This document shows positions 26,982 to 35,986 of a DNA stretch of 64,000 nucleotides, one piece after another (position 1 is the stretch's first letter; each line of letters starts with the position of its first letter). The position numbers were made by a program, and so were the translations under genes. The notes beneath the pieces are model-generated. The model was not told the origin of the DNA, did not search any database, and was given only the letters and a program-made list of their open reading frames with translations. The stretch comes from Methylophaga sp. (GTDB taxonomy: Bacteria; Pseudomonadota; Gammaproteobacteria; Nitrosococcales; Methylophagaceae), in NCBI GenBank assembly GCA_002733505.1, contig NVVW01000014.1, forward strand, positions 1 through 64,000, written 5' to 3'.

Positions 26982-28289
26982 ATGAAATTTAAAATACACG
27001 GAATAGTGGGTAGTTTGCTTATTACGTTGCCTTTGTTTTTGCACGCTGAAACATTGGTTGAAGCGGTAGAAGTCATGATCAAAACTAACCCAAATGTGCT
27101 GGCCAGTATTCATGAGCGTCAAGCTGCTGCCGAAGAGATTAAACAGGCGTATGCGGGATATTTGCCAAGCGTTGATCTTGCCGTTGGTACGGGCTGGGAA
27201 ATGACAGATAGTCCGGTCACCCAAGGAGAAGTTCACTACAACCGTGACGAAGCAAGCTTACAACTTCGCCAGATGTTGTTTGATGGTCTGGAAACAAAAA
27301 ATGAAGTGCGCCGACTTACTGCTCGTACAGATTCTCGTGCTTACAATATAATAGGAACATCAGAAGATAAAGCATTAGAAGCGGTTGAATCTTATCTCAA
27401 TGTATTGCGCAGACAAAGTCTGGTAGATTTAGCTATTACTAATCTTGAAGCGCACGAACGCACGCATGATCAGATTAAATTGCGAAGTGAGTATGGTGTT
27501 GGTCGAAAAGCAGATAGAGACCAAAGTAATGGTCGGCTTGCTTTAGCAAAAGCCAATTTAATTGCTGAACAAGGCAACTTAATTGATGCAGAAACAACGT
27601 ATTTACGTGTGGTAGGTATTGTTGCCGAAAATCTGACGGATCCGGATTCACCGCGAAATTTGATACCAGAAACATTGGATGAGGCTATAGCGCAGGCAAT
27701 AGATAATCATCCTGTGCTTAAGTCGGCAATGGCTGATGTAGAATCGAGCAATGCACAATATGACACCGCAAGAGCGCCCTTTTTTCCACGGGTAGATTTT
27801 GAACTCGGGACTACAACAAATAATGATATCGATGGCATCAATGGCACCAATAAAGATATTACCGCAATGTTTCGGTTGCGTTATAACTTACTTAGTGGTG
27901 GTCGAGATTCAGCACGACGTGAAGAAACAGCTTATTTGATAAACCAAGCAACGGAGATCCGCAATAATACACATCGTCAAGTTGAACAAAGCATGCGGCT
28001 ATCATGGAATGCCTTAAGAACGGTTGATATGCAAAGAGAATATTTTGATATACATGTAGAGTCTAGTAAACGTTCACGAGATGCGTATCAACAACAATTT
28101 AACCTTGGCCAGAGAACATTGTTAGATTTATTGGATTCTGAAAATGAGGTGTTTGTAGCGAGCCAAGATTATGTGAATTCGCAATATGATGAGTATATTG
28201 CATTGTATAGAATCCTTAATAGTATGGGTGCTTTGCTTCCAAGTCTTAATGTGGCATTGCCAGAGGCGAGTGCAATAGTTAGTAAATAG
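26982..28289 (+). CDS. TolC-family outer membrane channel protein
   Basis: Outer-membrane exit duct of the type I secretion system. A signal peptide (about residues 1-22, ending LHA) is followed by two copies of the TolC helical repeat, with the typical start ETLVEAVEVMIKTNPNVLAS and the second-half marker GQRTLLDLLDSENEVF. Length of 435 residues fits the LapE/AggA group. It is separated from the ABC/adaptor/regulator genes by 230 bases and probably has its own promoter. A strong terminator follows. Confidence 0.93.
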   Translation: MKFKIHGIVGSLLITLPLFLHAETLVEAVEVMIKTNPNVLASIHERQAAAEEIKQAYAGYLPSVDLAVGTGWEMTDSPVTQGEVHYNRDEASLQLRQMLFDGLETKNEVRRLTARTDSRAYNIIGTSEDKALEAVESYLNVLRRQSLVDLAITNLEAHERTHDQIKLRSEYGVGRKADRDQSNGRLALAKANLIAEQGNLIDAETTYLRVVGIVAENLTDPDSPRNLIPETLDEAIAQAIDNHPVLKSAMADVESSNAQYDTARAPFFPRVDFELGTTTNNDIDGINGTNKDITAMFRLRYNLLSGGRDSARREETAYLINQATEIRNNTHRQVEQSMRLSWNALRTVDMQREYFDIHVESSKRSRDAYQQQFNLGQRTLLDLLDSENEVFVASQDYVNSQYDEYIALYRILNSMGALLPSLNVALPEASAIVSK

Positions 28290-28301
28290 ACAGGTATCTT
28301 T

Positions 28302-28341
28302 AAAAAGCCACGCTAGACTTATTGAATAGCGTGGCTTTTTT
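28302..28341 (+). terminator. Intrinsic terminator after the TolC-like gene
   Basis: aaaaagccacgcta (28302-28315) pairs perfectly with tagcgtggcttttt (28327-28340), an 11-base loop lies between, and six T close the structure. The A-rich left flank means it may work in both directions. Confidence 0.9.
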
Positions 28342-28439
28342 GTGTCGTAACATCTTGGAGTGTAAGGTTTCTTTCTCGTTTTACTGCTGGTCGTGATATT
28401 ATTACGCCTCAATAAAATAATAGGTCCTTAGAATAATAC

Positions 28440-28955
28440 ATGAGTAATCAATCATCATTTACATACGAAGAGCTTTTGCAATGTGGTAACGGCGAAATGT
28501 TCGGCTCGGGAAATGCGCAATTACCCACTCCTAATATGCTGATGATGGATCGCATCACACATATTTCCGACGAGGGTGGACAGTATGGCAAAGGTGAGAT
28601 TATTGCTGAGCTAGATATTACACCTGAACTATGGTTTTTTGATTGCCATTTTCCAGGCGATCCAGTTATGCCTGGTTGCCTAGGTTTAGATGCTATGTGG
28701 CAATTAGTTGGTTTTCACCTTGCATGGTTAGGTAATCCCGGCCATGGTCGTGCTTTAGGATCAGGTGAAGTGAAATTCTCAGGACAAGTTTTACCAACAG
28801 CAAAAAAAGTAACGTATAAGATTGATTTAAAACGTGTCATTGCGCGTAAATTAGTTTTAGCCATTGCTGACGGTACGGTGTCTGTTGATGGACGTGTGAT
28901 TTATACTGCAAAAGATCTCCGAGTAGGTCTCTTTACTTCTACCGATAATTTTTAG
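28440..28955 (+). CDS. fabA: 3-hydroxydecanoyl-ACP dehydratase/isomerase FabA
   Basis: Introduces the cis double bond for unsaturated fatty acids in the anaerobic pathway. The 171-residue product has the active-site stretch [20 protein letters not shown] (catalytic His in CHFPGDP) and [11 protein letters not shown] near residue 33. Start ATG 28440. fabB follows after nine bases, so the two specialised enzymes of unsaturated fatty acid synthesis are co-transcribed. Confidence 0.97.
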   Translation: MSNQSSFTYEELLQCGNGEMFGSGNAQLPTPNMLMMDRITHISDEGGQYGKGEIIAELDITPELWFFDCHFPGDPVMPGCLGLDAMWQLVGFHLAWLGNPGHGRALGSGEVKFSGQVLPTAKKVTYKIDLKRVIARKLVLAIADGTVSVDGRVIYTAKDLRVGLFTSTDNF

Positions 28956-28964
28956 GAAATCATA

Positions 28965-30185
28965 ATGAAACGAGTTGTTGTTACAGGTTTAGGTATTACT
29001 TCTTGTTTGGGATTGGATGCTGAAACAGTTACAGATTCACTTCGTTTAGGACGTTCAGGAATTCGTTTTAAACAAGAATATGCGGATATGGGCTTTCGAA
29101 GCCATGTTGCTGGTAGTATCGATATTGATTTTAAAGAACATATCGACCGCAAAGTATTACGTTTTATGGGGGATGCAGCAGCGTATGCCTATATTTCAAT
29201 GAAACAAGCAATTGCAGATGCGGGATTGACTGAGAGCCAAGTCTCTAACCCTCGAACAGGCCTTGTTATGGGATCGGGTGGCGCATCATCTGCTAATCAA
29301 GTGGAAGCAGCGGATATTCTCCGTGAAAAAGGCATTCGTCGTGTTGGTCCTTATCGTGTTACCCAAGTTATGGGCAGTACAACATCGGCTTGCCTAGCTA
29401 CGCCTTTTAAAATTAAAGGTGTTAATTATTCAATGTCTTCAGCTTGCGCAACGAGTGCACACTGTATTGGCAATGCGATGGAGCAAATTCAACTGGGCAA
29501 ACAAGATATTGTTTTTGCCGGTGGCGGTGAAGAAGAGCATTGGACGATGAGTTCATTGTTTGATGCTATGGGCGCATTATCGACTAAATATAATGACACG
29601 CCAGAAAAAGCATCGCGTGCCTATGATGCTGCTCGCGATGGTTTTGTTATCGCAGGTGGCGGTGGTGTTCTAGTATTAGAAGAATATGAGCATGCCAAAG
29701 CGCGTGGTGCCAAAATTTATGCTGAATTAACGGGCTATGGTGCCACATCAGATGGTTATGATATGGTCGCACCATCAGGCGAAGGTGCCATCCGTTGCAT
29801 GCAATTAGCCATGTCGACAGTGGACGCGTCCATTGATTACATCAATGCACACGGTACCAGTACGCCGGTAGGTGATTTGGCTGAACTAGGTGCGGTAAAA
29901 CAAGCCTTTGGCGATAATCCTATCCCAATTGTTGGCTCAACTAAATCATTGTCTGGCCACTCTTTAGGTGGCGCGGGCGTACAAGAAGCTATTTACTGTT
30001 TATTAATGATGGAAAATGACTTTATTGCTGCTTCTGCAAATATTGACAACTTAGATCCAGAAGCCGAAGGTGTGCCAATTATCCGTGAACGCAAGGATAA
30101 TGCCGGATTGAAAACAGTCATGTCGAACAGTTTTGGTTTTGGTGGCACCAACGCCACATTAATTTTTGAGAAATTAGTGGATTAA
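28965..30185 (+). CDS. fabB: 3-oxoacyl-ACP synthase I FabB
   Basis: Elongates cis-decenoyl-ACP after FabA. The 406-residue condensing enzyme has the nucleophile Cys in [14 protein letters not shown], and the two catalytic His in [11 protein letters not shown] and [13 protein letters not shown] ribosome site (aggaaat) precedes ATG 28965. A family A repeat starts 18 bases after the stop. Confidence 0.97.
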   Translation: MKRVVVTGLGITSCLGLDAETVTDSLRLGRSGIRFKQEYADMGFRSHVAGSIDIDFKEHIDRKVLRFMGDAAAYAYISMKQAIADAGLTESQVSNPRTGLVMGSGGASSANQVEAADILREKGIRRVGPYRVTQVMGSTTSACLATPFKIKGVNYSMSSACATSAHCIGNAMEQIQLGKQDIVFAGGGEEEHWTMSSLFDAMGALSTKYNDTPEKASRAYDAARDGFVIAGGGGVLVLEEYEHAKARGAKIYAELTGYGATSDGYDMVAPSGEGAIRCMQLAMSTVDASIDYINAHGTSTPVGDLAELGAVKQAFGDNPIPIVGSTKSLSGHSLGGAGVQEAIYCLLMMENDFIAASANIDNLDPEAEGVPIIRERKDNAGLKTVMSNSFGFGGTNATLIFEKLVD

Positions 30186-30202
30186 TTTTAAGATTTTTGG
30201 CA

Positions 30203-30353
30203 TATACCCGTAATCATTCAATCTGTAAATTTTCGCTCCTCCGTCACTCCGGTATGCTTTTAGCCGGAGTCTTGCTTTATAGTCAGATTCCGGCTAAAAG
30301 CCTGCCGGAATGACGAAACGGTAAAGACTGCAAATTGATTTTACTTGGGTATA
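30203..30353. repeat. Family A palindromic repeat, copy A2
   Basis: A 151-base element with ends tatacccgtaatcattcaa and ttgattttacttgggtata. Its core has tcactccggtatgcttttagccgg and a family-C-like segment attccggctaaaagcctgccggaatgacg. It lies between fabB and the small minus-strand gene. Confidence 0.8.
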
Positions 30354-30371
30354 CACAAGAACATCTGCAAT

Positions 30372-30390
30372 TTTAATGGTCATGGGTATA
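30372..30390. repeat. Solo family A end overlapping a stop codon
   Basis: tttaatggtcatgggtata matches the right-hand end of family A copies at 16 of 19 positions. No partner end faces it at the expected distance. Read on the minus strand it encodes the last codons (Y, P) and the TGA stop of the 59-residue gene. Confidence 0.55.
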
Positions 30391-30559
30391 AAAAATCATC
30401 ATCGGTAACGGCGCCGCGTTTCCCTGCAAGTGCTTGCTGAATTAGGCCAATAAGCTTGGCCTTTTTCTCAGCATCATCAAGATATTTTGAACTAAAAGTA
30501 ATACCGAATTTGCTAGCATATTGCTGAACTAGCATAATTAAAACTGTTTCATCTTCCAC
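30380..30559 (-). CDS. Small hypothetical protein, 59 residues
   Basis: I do not recognise this family. The product is a soluble, mostly helical peptide (EDETVLIMLVQQYASKFG ... KKAKLIGLIQQAL). Start GTG at 30557-30559 is preferred to the ATG 27 bases upstream because a GGAG ribosome site (30566-30569) lies exactly six bases before it. The stop and last two residues lie in a solo end of repeat family A, so the C-terminus may have been altered by insertion. It stands divergent from the hydrolase gene, with 74 bases between. Confidence 0.6.
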   Translation of the reverse strand: MEDETVLIMLVQQYASKFGITFSSKYLDDAEKKAKLIGLIQQALAGKRGAVTDDDFLYP

Positions 30560-30633
30560 AAGTGTCTCCAAATAACATAAAATCACATAACTACTCAGTT
30601 AAAGTATCATTATAAAGCAATGCAAATAATCAG

Positions 30634-31413
30634 ATGAAATTACATTATCAAATTACGGGTACAGGACAAGCTTTAGTTATAGTGCATGGCTTATTTGGTT
30701 CATCAGATAACTGGCGAGGCATAGCCAAACAATTAGCAGACTATGCGCAGGTCATTACAGTAGATTTACGCAACCATGGCCGCTCAGCTCATAGTACACA
30801 GCAAACCTATCCACTTATGGTTGATGATTTAGTGGGATTATTTGATGAATTAGATATAGATACCGCCAATATTATTGGCCATTCTATTGGTGGTAAAGTC
30901 GCAATGGCATTTGCCGCTGCCTATCCTGAGCGCCTTAATAAATTAGCAGTGGTTGATATATCGCCGAGAGAATATGCTGGGGATAGCAGTCACATTGCAA
31001 TATTTGAGGCCTTGCTGGCGGTTGATTTATCGCTCTATTCAAAACGAAGTGAAGTGAATGAGGCTCTTTCAGAACTATTGCCTGATAAAGCAGTAAGACA
31101 ATTTTTATTAATGAATATCTCGCAACAGAATGGTCACTTAATATGGCGAATAAATCTACAAGCACTTTATAGTAACTATGTTCATTTTGGGGCGGCTGTT
31201 GGTGAGCAAACAAAAGTAGATAATAGTACTTGTTTTATTCGAGGCGGACGTTCTCGTTATATTCAAGCGGATGATGAAGTGTTAATTGCAAAGCAGTTTC
31301 CCAGATCGGAGATATTTACTATTGAACAAGCAGGGCATTGGGTTCATGCTGAAGCGCCACAACCGTTTCTAAGAAAAGTTATGGCGTTTTTTAATTTTGA
31401 GGTCTCTAAATGA
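30634..31413 (+). CDS. Alpha/beta hydrolase, YbfF-like esterase
   Basis: A 259-residue serine hydrolase. It has the oxyanion motif VHGLFGSSDNW near residue 18, the nucleophile elbow GHSIGG near residue 83 and the catalytic His in AGHWVHAEAP near residue 233. This composition is like E. coli YbfF, an esterase of unclear natural substrate. Its stop overlaps the start of the MazG-like gene (ATGA). Confidence 0.85.
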   Translation: MKLHYQITGTGQALVIVHGLFGSSDNWRGIAKQLADYAQVITVDLRNHGRSAHSTQQTYPLMVDDLVGLFDELDIDTANIIGHSIGGKVAMAFAAAYPERLNKLAVVDISPREYAGDSSHIAIFEALLAVDLSLYSKRSEVNEALSELLPDKAVRQFLLMNISQQNGHLIWRINLQALYSNYVHFGAAVGEQTKVDNSTCFIRGGRSRYIQADDEVLIAKQFPRSEIFTIEQAGHWVHAEAPQPFLRKVMAFFNFEVSK

Positions 31414-31757
31414 TTAAGGGCGAGGTGCTACAAAAGTTGATTGATTTTCGTCGAGAACGCGATTGGGAGCAGTTTCATACCCCTAAAGATTTAGCGATTT
31501 CCTTATCGATTGAGGCTTCTGAATTATTAGAATGGTTTCAATGGAATAATGAACAACAAATCAGCCAAAAATTAAAATCAGATAAACGCGAAGCATTAGA
31601 AGATGAAGTAGCGGATGTAGTGGCTTATTTAATCTATCTTTGCCATGATCTAGATATTGATATTAATAAAGTGGTTGAAGCTAAAATTGTTAAAAATGCA
31701 CTCAAATATCCCATTGATAAAGTGAAAGGGCGATCGGATAAATATAATGAATACTAA
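31410..31757 (+). CDS. MazG-like nucleotide pyrophosphohydrolase
   Basis: A 115-residue all-helical protein with the MazG/RS21-C6 (dCTPase-like) pattern: RRERDWEQFHTPKDLAISL, then IEASELLEWFQW with the metal-binding E-x-x-E, and EDEVADVVAYLIYL with the second acidic pair. Such enzymes cleave non-canonical or excess dNTPs to the monophosphate. It is coupled to the hydrolase gene by a four-base overlap. Confidence 0.88.
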   Translation: MIKGEVLQKLIDFRRERDWEQFHTPKDLAISLSIEASELLEWFQWNNEQQISQKLKSDKREALEDEVADVVAYLIYLCHDLDIDINKVVEAKIVKNALKYPIDKVKGRSDKYNEY

Positions 31758-31801
31758 TTCGCGTATGATATTAGCTAAAACTTACAGGTGTCTTTAAATT
31801 T

Positions 31802-32659
31802 ATGAATGCAATCGTTTTTCTTATTCAGTGCTCAGATCAAAAGGGCTTAGTGGCGAGTATTACCCGCTTTTTTGCACAGCGCCACTACAATATACTGCAT
31901 TGTCAGCAATATACTGATGTTCAAGATGGGCGATATTTTATGCGCATTAAATTGGAAGATGATAGTCAACTACAGCGTGAGGATTTAGAACAACAATTTA
32001 CTGAATTTGCTAAACAGTCTAGCCTAGAATGGTCGGTGCGCTATTCAGATGTGCCTTATCGTGTTGCCTTGTTGGTAACGCGCGCCTCTCATTGCCCTTA
32101 TGATTTATTATTACGTCAACAAGAGGGAGAATTGAAATGTGATATTCCCCTAGTGATTGGTAATCATAATGATTTAGAGCATATGGCAAAGCAATTTAAT
32201 GTGCCATTTTATCATTTGCCTATTAGTAAAGAAACCAAACCTCAACAAGAAGCCCAAATTAATGCGTTGCTAGAACAACATACTATTGATTTAGTGGTGA
32301 TGGCGCGTTATATGCAAATTCTATCCGAAGGTTTTGTGCAACAACATGCAGGTCAGATCATTAATATACACCATGGTTTTTTACCTGCTTTTCAAGGGGC
32401 TAAGCCTTATCACCAAGCGTATGCGCGCGGTGTAAAAATTATTGGTGCAACGGCACATTATGCAACCGCTGATCTAGATGAAGGGCCTATTATTGAACAA
32501 GATGTCGAACGGGTTATGCACGACAATAGCCCTGAAGATCTAGTGATGATTGGTAAGGATATTGAGCGCTTAGTCTTAGCGCGAGCAGTGAAAGCACACA
32601 TTGAACATCGTATTATTGTTTCAGGTAGGAGAACGATTGTTTTCTCCGAAGGTGCTTAG
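31802..32659 (+). CDS. purU: Formyltetrahydrofolate deformylase
   Basis: Hydrolyses 10-formyl-THF to formate and THF, balancing one-carbon units. The first 80 residues form an ACT-type domain (CSDQKGLVASITRFFAQR). The formyltransferase-like catalytic domain has NIHHGFLPAFQGAKPYHQA near residue 189 and HYATADLDEGPIIEQD near residue 220 with the catalytic Asp. At 285 residues it is normal. Confidence 0.95.
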   Translation: MNAIVFLIQCSDQKGLVASITRFFAQRHYNILHCQQYTDVQDGRYFMRIKLEDDSQLQREDLEQQFTEFAKQSSLEWSVRYSDVPYRVALLVTRASHCPYDLLLRQQEGELKCDIPLVIGNHNDLEHMAKQFNVPFYHLPISKETKPQQEAQINALLEQHTIDLVVMARYMQILSEGFVQQHAGQIINIHHGFLPAFQGAKPYHQAYARGVKIIGATAHYATADLDEGPIIEQDVERVMHDNSPEDLVMIGKDIERLVLARAVKAHIEHRIIVSGRRTIVFSEGA

Positions 32660-32792
32660 GACATCCTTAGACGCTAGATAAAAGCTGAATTTAATTAAGT
32701 CGTTAAAACAAAGACTACTTCTCTGTTTGTATTTCTGGCATTAAATATGCTTTTGATCCTTGAAGACGAAATTACAAATAGAAAGGTATTTA

Positions 32793-33644
32793 ATGAATTC
32801 AGCAGAAAACACAGCTCTTTCTCTAGAAGATTCTCTAAAGCAACTGATTAACCGTGGTGAAATTGAGGTGCCAATGTTGCCAGAGGTGGCGAATAGGGCG
32901 CTTTTACTAGCACAAAATCCCGAATCAGATGCCACTGAAATGGCAGACTTAATTCAAAGCGATCAGTCACTAGCAGGGCATGTGATGCGTATTGCCAACT
33001 CGGTGGCGTATACACCACTCTCTAACCTAGTGTCATTACAGCAAGGTGTTGCACGGCTTGGAATGACCATTATTAGTGAAATTGCATTAGCTGCAGCCAT
33101 CGGCGCAAAAATGTTTAATACACTGGGGTATGAGGATTATGTTTCGGGCATTTGGCAACATGCATTGGCCACATCACTTTGGTCAAAGGAGGTTGCTCGT
33201 CACTGCCGTAGTAATGTTGAAGTGGCATTTCTTGCCGGTTTATTGCATTCGATTGGTCGCCCTGCCGTTTTGCAAACCATTTTAGATTTGGCTAATAACA
33301 AAAATATTTCCTTAACTAGCGAACAAGTTCATCAATTAGAAAACAGTTATTGGCATCAAGTGAGTCAAGCCGTTGTCAATAAATGGCAGATGCCGGCATT
33401 GGTTGTTGATGCTGTTTGTGCTTATACCGATTATAATAGTGCGCTAACGGCAGGTGCTCAGGCTACACATATTGTTGTTGGATCACGGTTTGCTACTCAA
33501 ATGCTGACACCAGAAAAATTGGATAAAGAAACGCTGTTCGCCTTACCCGTTCTTGCAAAACTAAACCTATATCAAGATGATGTAGAAAAAATATTTGAAC
33601 AAACAGAGATAGTGAAGGCACGCCTAGCAGGATTATCATCATGA
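32793..33644 (+). CDS. HDOD-domain protein
   Basis: A 283-residue HDOD protein (a degenerate HD-hydrolase fold used in signalling scaffolds). Typical features are LPEVANRALLLAQNP near residue 30, LIQSDQSLAGHVMRIANS near residue 54 and AFLAGLLHSIGRP, in which HD is replaced by HS, so no catalysis is expected. ATG 32793 is chosen because gaaagg precedes it; the longer frame starts at an unsupported TTG. Its stop overlaps the sthA start (ATGA), an unusual coupling. Confidence 0.88.
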   Translation: MNSAENTALSLEDSLKQLINRGEIEVPMLPEVANRALLLAQNPESDATEMADLIQSDQSLAGHVMRIANSVAYTPLSNLVSLQQGVARLGMTIISEIALAAAIGAKMFNTLGYEDYVSGIWQHALATSLWSKEVARHCRSNVEVAFLAGLLHSIGRPAVLQTILDLANNKNISLTSEQVHQLENSYWHQVSQAVVNKWQMPALVVDAVCAYTDYNSALTAGAQATHIVVGSRFATQMLTPEKLDKETLFALPVLAKLNLYQDDVEKIFEQTEIVKARLAGLSS

Positions 33645-35038
33645 GTACAATAAAGGCTAGCTATGATGTTTTGGTTATTGGCAGTGGTCCAGCAGGGCAA
33701 AAGGCTGCTGTTCAAGCAGCTAAAGCAGGGCAAGTCGTGGCTATTGTTGAACGAGATAGTTTGTTTGGTGGCGCGTGTGTGCATCGCGGCACTATTCCGT
33801 CAAAAACCTTACGTGAAAATGCATTACGTGTGAAGTATATGCGCCAAAATGCAGCCTTAGCTGATTTTGAGCTTAGTGAAGCAACAGAAATGGTGACACT
33901 GATTGATCGTTTGGGTGACGTATTAAAATCTCATGATCGCTATATGCGTAAGCAAATTGATCGTAATGCTATTGATCGCATTCATGGGCGTGCCAGTTTT
34001 GTTGATAACAATACAATAAAAATAACCCAAGTGGATGGCAAAACGGTTGATATTAATGTTAAAAAAGTGATTATTGCAGCAGGATCTTATCCGAGAAAAC
34101 CTGACAATATTGCTATTGATCATGAACATATCTTTGACAGTGATTCAATTCTATCAATGCTGTATTTGCCATCAAGCTTAACGGTATTAGGTGGTGGCGT
34201 TATTGCTAGTGAATATGCCTCTATCTTTCAGGCGTTGGGCGTTAAAGTTACTATGATCGATCGCTATCCGACACCATTAGGTTTTTTGGACAGTGATATG
34301 ACGGATACCTTTGTCAACGCTTTTAAAGCGATGGGTGGTACTTGGATGGGCAATCAGCATGTGGAAAAAGTGTATTGGGATGGCGTCAGTGAAGTGGTGA
34401 CGGAGTGTGCAGATGGCATAGTAGTACGGAGTCAGAAATTGTTATGTGCAGCAGGTAGACTGGCTAACGTTGACGGACTGCATTTAGAGAATGCGGGTTT
34501 AGCACTTAATGAAAAAGGTTTAATTAGTGTTGATGAAAACCTTTGTACAGAAGTTGATAATATTTATGCTGCAGGTGATGTGATTGGTCCACCCTCACTA
34601 GCGTCAGCTTCAATGGAGCAGGGTCGGCGCGCAGCCTGTAATGCGCTGGGTATAGAGATTGGTTCGATGAGTCAGTTAATTCCAGCCGGAATTTACTCCA
34701 TACCTGAACTTTCATCTGTAGGTTTGACTGAAAAACAGGCAGGTGAACAATATGGTGACATTATTGTAGGCACGGCTAAATTTGCTGAAGTGGCACGTGG
34801 TCAAATTTCAGGTAATACTGAAGGCATGCTTAAAATTGTTGCAGATCCCCAGGGCAAAAAAATTCTAGGGGTAATGTTGGCAGGAGAAGGTTCGACGGAA
34901 GTAGTGCATATTGGTCAGATGGCGATGTTATGTGATGCCGATGTTGATATTTTTGTTGAAAGCACCTTTAACTTCCCAACACTTGCGGAAGCGTATAGGA
35001 TAGCTGCATTAGAAATTTTGGCTAAACGTCCACAGTAA
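33641..35038 (+). CDS. sthA: Soluble pyridine nucleotide transhydrogenase
   Basis: FAD enzyme that moves hydride between NADPH and NAD+. The 465-residue protein has the FAD motif VIGSGPAGQKAAVQAAKAGQ and GACVHRGTIPSKTLRE, where the second redox cysteine of the lipoamide-dehydrogenase family is missing, as is typical of STH. The NAD motif VLGGGVIASEYASIF lies near residue 185 and the C-terminal dimer domain ends ALEILAKRPQ. It is coupled to the upstream HDOD gene and followed after seven bases by an SDR gene. Confidence 0.94.
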   Translation: MSTIKASYDVLVIGSGPAGQKAAVQAAKAGQVVAIVERDSLFGGACVHRGTIPSKTLRENALRVKYMRQNAALADFELSEATEMVTLIDRLGDVLKSHDRYMRKQIDRNAIDRIHGRASFVDNNTIKITQVDGKTVDINVKKVIIAAGSYPRKPDNIAIDHEHIFDSDSILSMLYLPSSLTVLGGGVIASEYASIFQALGVKVTMIDRYPTPLGFLDSDMTDTFVNAFKAMGGTWMGNQHVEKVYWDGVSEVVTECADGIVVRSQKLLCAAGRLANVDGLHLENAGLALNEKGLISVDENLCTEVDNIYAAGDVIGPPSLASASMEQGRRAACNALGIEIGSMSQLIPAGIYSIPELSSVGLTEKQAGEQYGDIIVGTAKFAEVARGQISGNTEGMLKIVADPQGKKILGVMLAGEGSTEVVHIGQMAMLCDADVDIFVESTFNFPTLAEAYRIAALEILAKRPQ

Positions 35039-35045
35039 AGACAAT

Positions 35046-35807
35046 ATGAAAACAATTATGATAACGGGGGCTACTTCGGGCTTCGGAGCAGCGACTGCGC
35101 GATTATTTGCTAAAAATGGCTGGCGGTTAATTGTTACAGGGCGAAGGCAGCAGCGTTTAGAAGCGTTACAAACCGAACTAGGTGGAGCAAATGTACACTG
35201 TTGCTGTTTTGATATCAGTGATCGCCAAGCCGTAGAACATGCTTTTCAGTCATTGCCTGACTCATTTTCTAAGATTGATGTTTTGCTTAATAATGCCGGT
35301 TTAGCATTAGGATTAGAACCCGCCGATAAAACCAACCTAGATGATTGGGATAAAATGGTTGATACCAACATCAAAGGCTTGATGTATTGCACACGAACAG
35401 TATTACCGATGATGAAACAGCGTGGACAAGGGTATATTATTAATATTGGTTCGGTTGCAGGCAATTGGCCTTATCCAGGAGGAAATGTGTATTGTGCGAC
35501 CAAAGCATTTGTCCGCCAGTTTTCATTAGCAATTAGAGCTGATTTATTGGGCTTTGGAATTAGAGTCACTAATATTGAACCGGGTAATGCTGAAACGGAG
35601 TTTTCAGATGTGCGGTTTAATCAAGATAAACAACGGGCAGATAAGGTTTATCAGAATACGGCTGCTTTAACCGCACAAGATATTGCTAATACTGTTTATT
35701 GGCTAGTAAACACGCCTAGCCATGTCAATGTGACCACGATGGAAATCATGCCGACAGAGCAAGCAACGGGATCTTTGGCTATTTATCGAGATGATAACTC
35801 AATCTAA
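35046..35807 (+). CDS. Short-chain dehydrogenase, YdfG-like
   Basis: A 253-residue SDR resembling the NADP-dependent 3-hydroxy acid/L-allo-threonine dehydrogenase YdfG. It has the cofactor motif TGATSGFGAATA, NNAG near residue 82 (NNAGLALG), catalytic Ser in IGSVAGNWPYPGG and YCATK near residue 150. The C-terminal EIMPTEQATG fits YdfG. The last residues (DDNSI) extend past the usual end, and the TAA stop coincides with the edge of repeat A3. It follows sthA at seven bases. Confidence 0.88.
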   Translation: MKTIMITGATSGFGAATARLFAKNGWRLIVTGRRQQRLEALQTELGGANVHCCCFDISDRQAVEHAFQSLPDSFSKIDVLLNNAGLALGLEPADKTNLDDWDKMVDTNIKGLMYCTRTVLPMMKQRGQGYIINIGSVAGNWPYPGGNVYCATKAFVRQFSLAIRADLLGFGIRVTNIEPGNAETEFSDVRFNQDKQRADKVYQNTAALTAQDIANTVYWLVNTPSHVNVTTMEIMPTEQATGSLAIYRDDNSI

Positions 35808-35965
35808 CCCATAATCATTCAATCTGTAAATTTCAGGCCAAAAGCTAGAAAACCAGCACTTCGTTACAATGTTTGATAAGGACTAGTCATTCCCTTCACA
35901 TTGTGCCTTGTTCTGGCTTCCTATTTTTGCCCTGAATCTTCACACATTGAATGATCACGGGTATA
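35805..35965. repeat. Family A repeat with a different palindromic core, copy A3
   Basis: The ends match family A (taacccataatcattcaatctgt at the left, ttgaatgatcacgggtata at the right). The core is not the ccggtatg... sequence; instead tcaggccaaaagctagaa and ctggcttcctatttttgccctga form a separate imperfect palindrome with caatg/cattg near the centre. It lies between the SDR gene and znuB, convergent. Confidence 0.75.
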
Positions 35966-35986
35966 GTTTACTGCTATTTGTTACAT

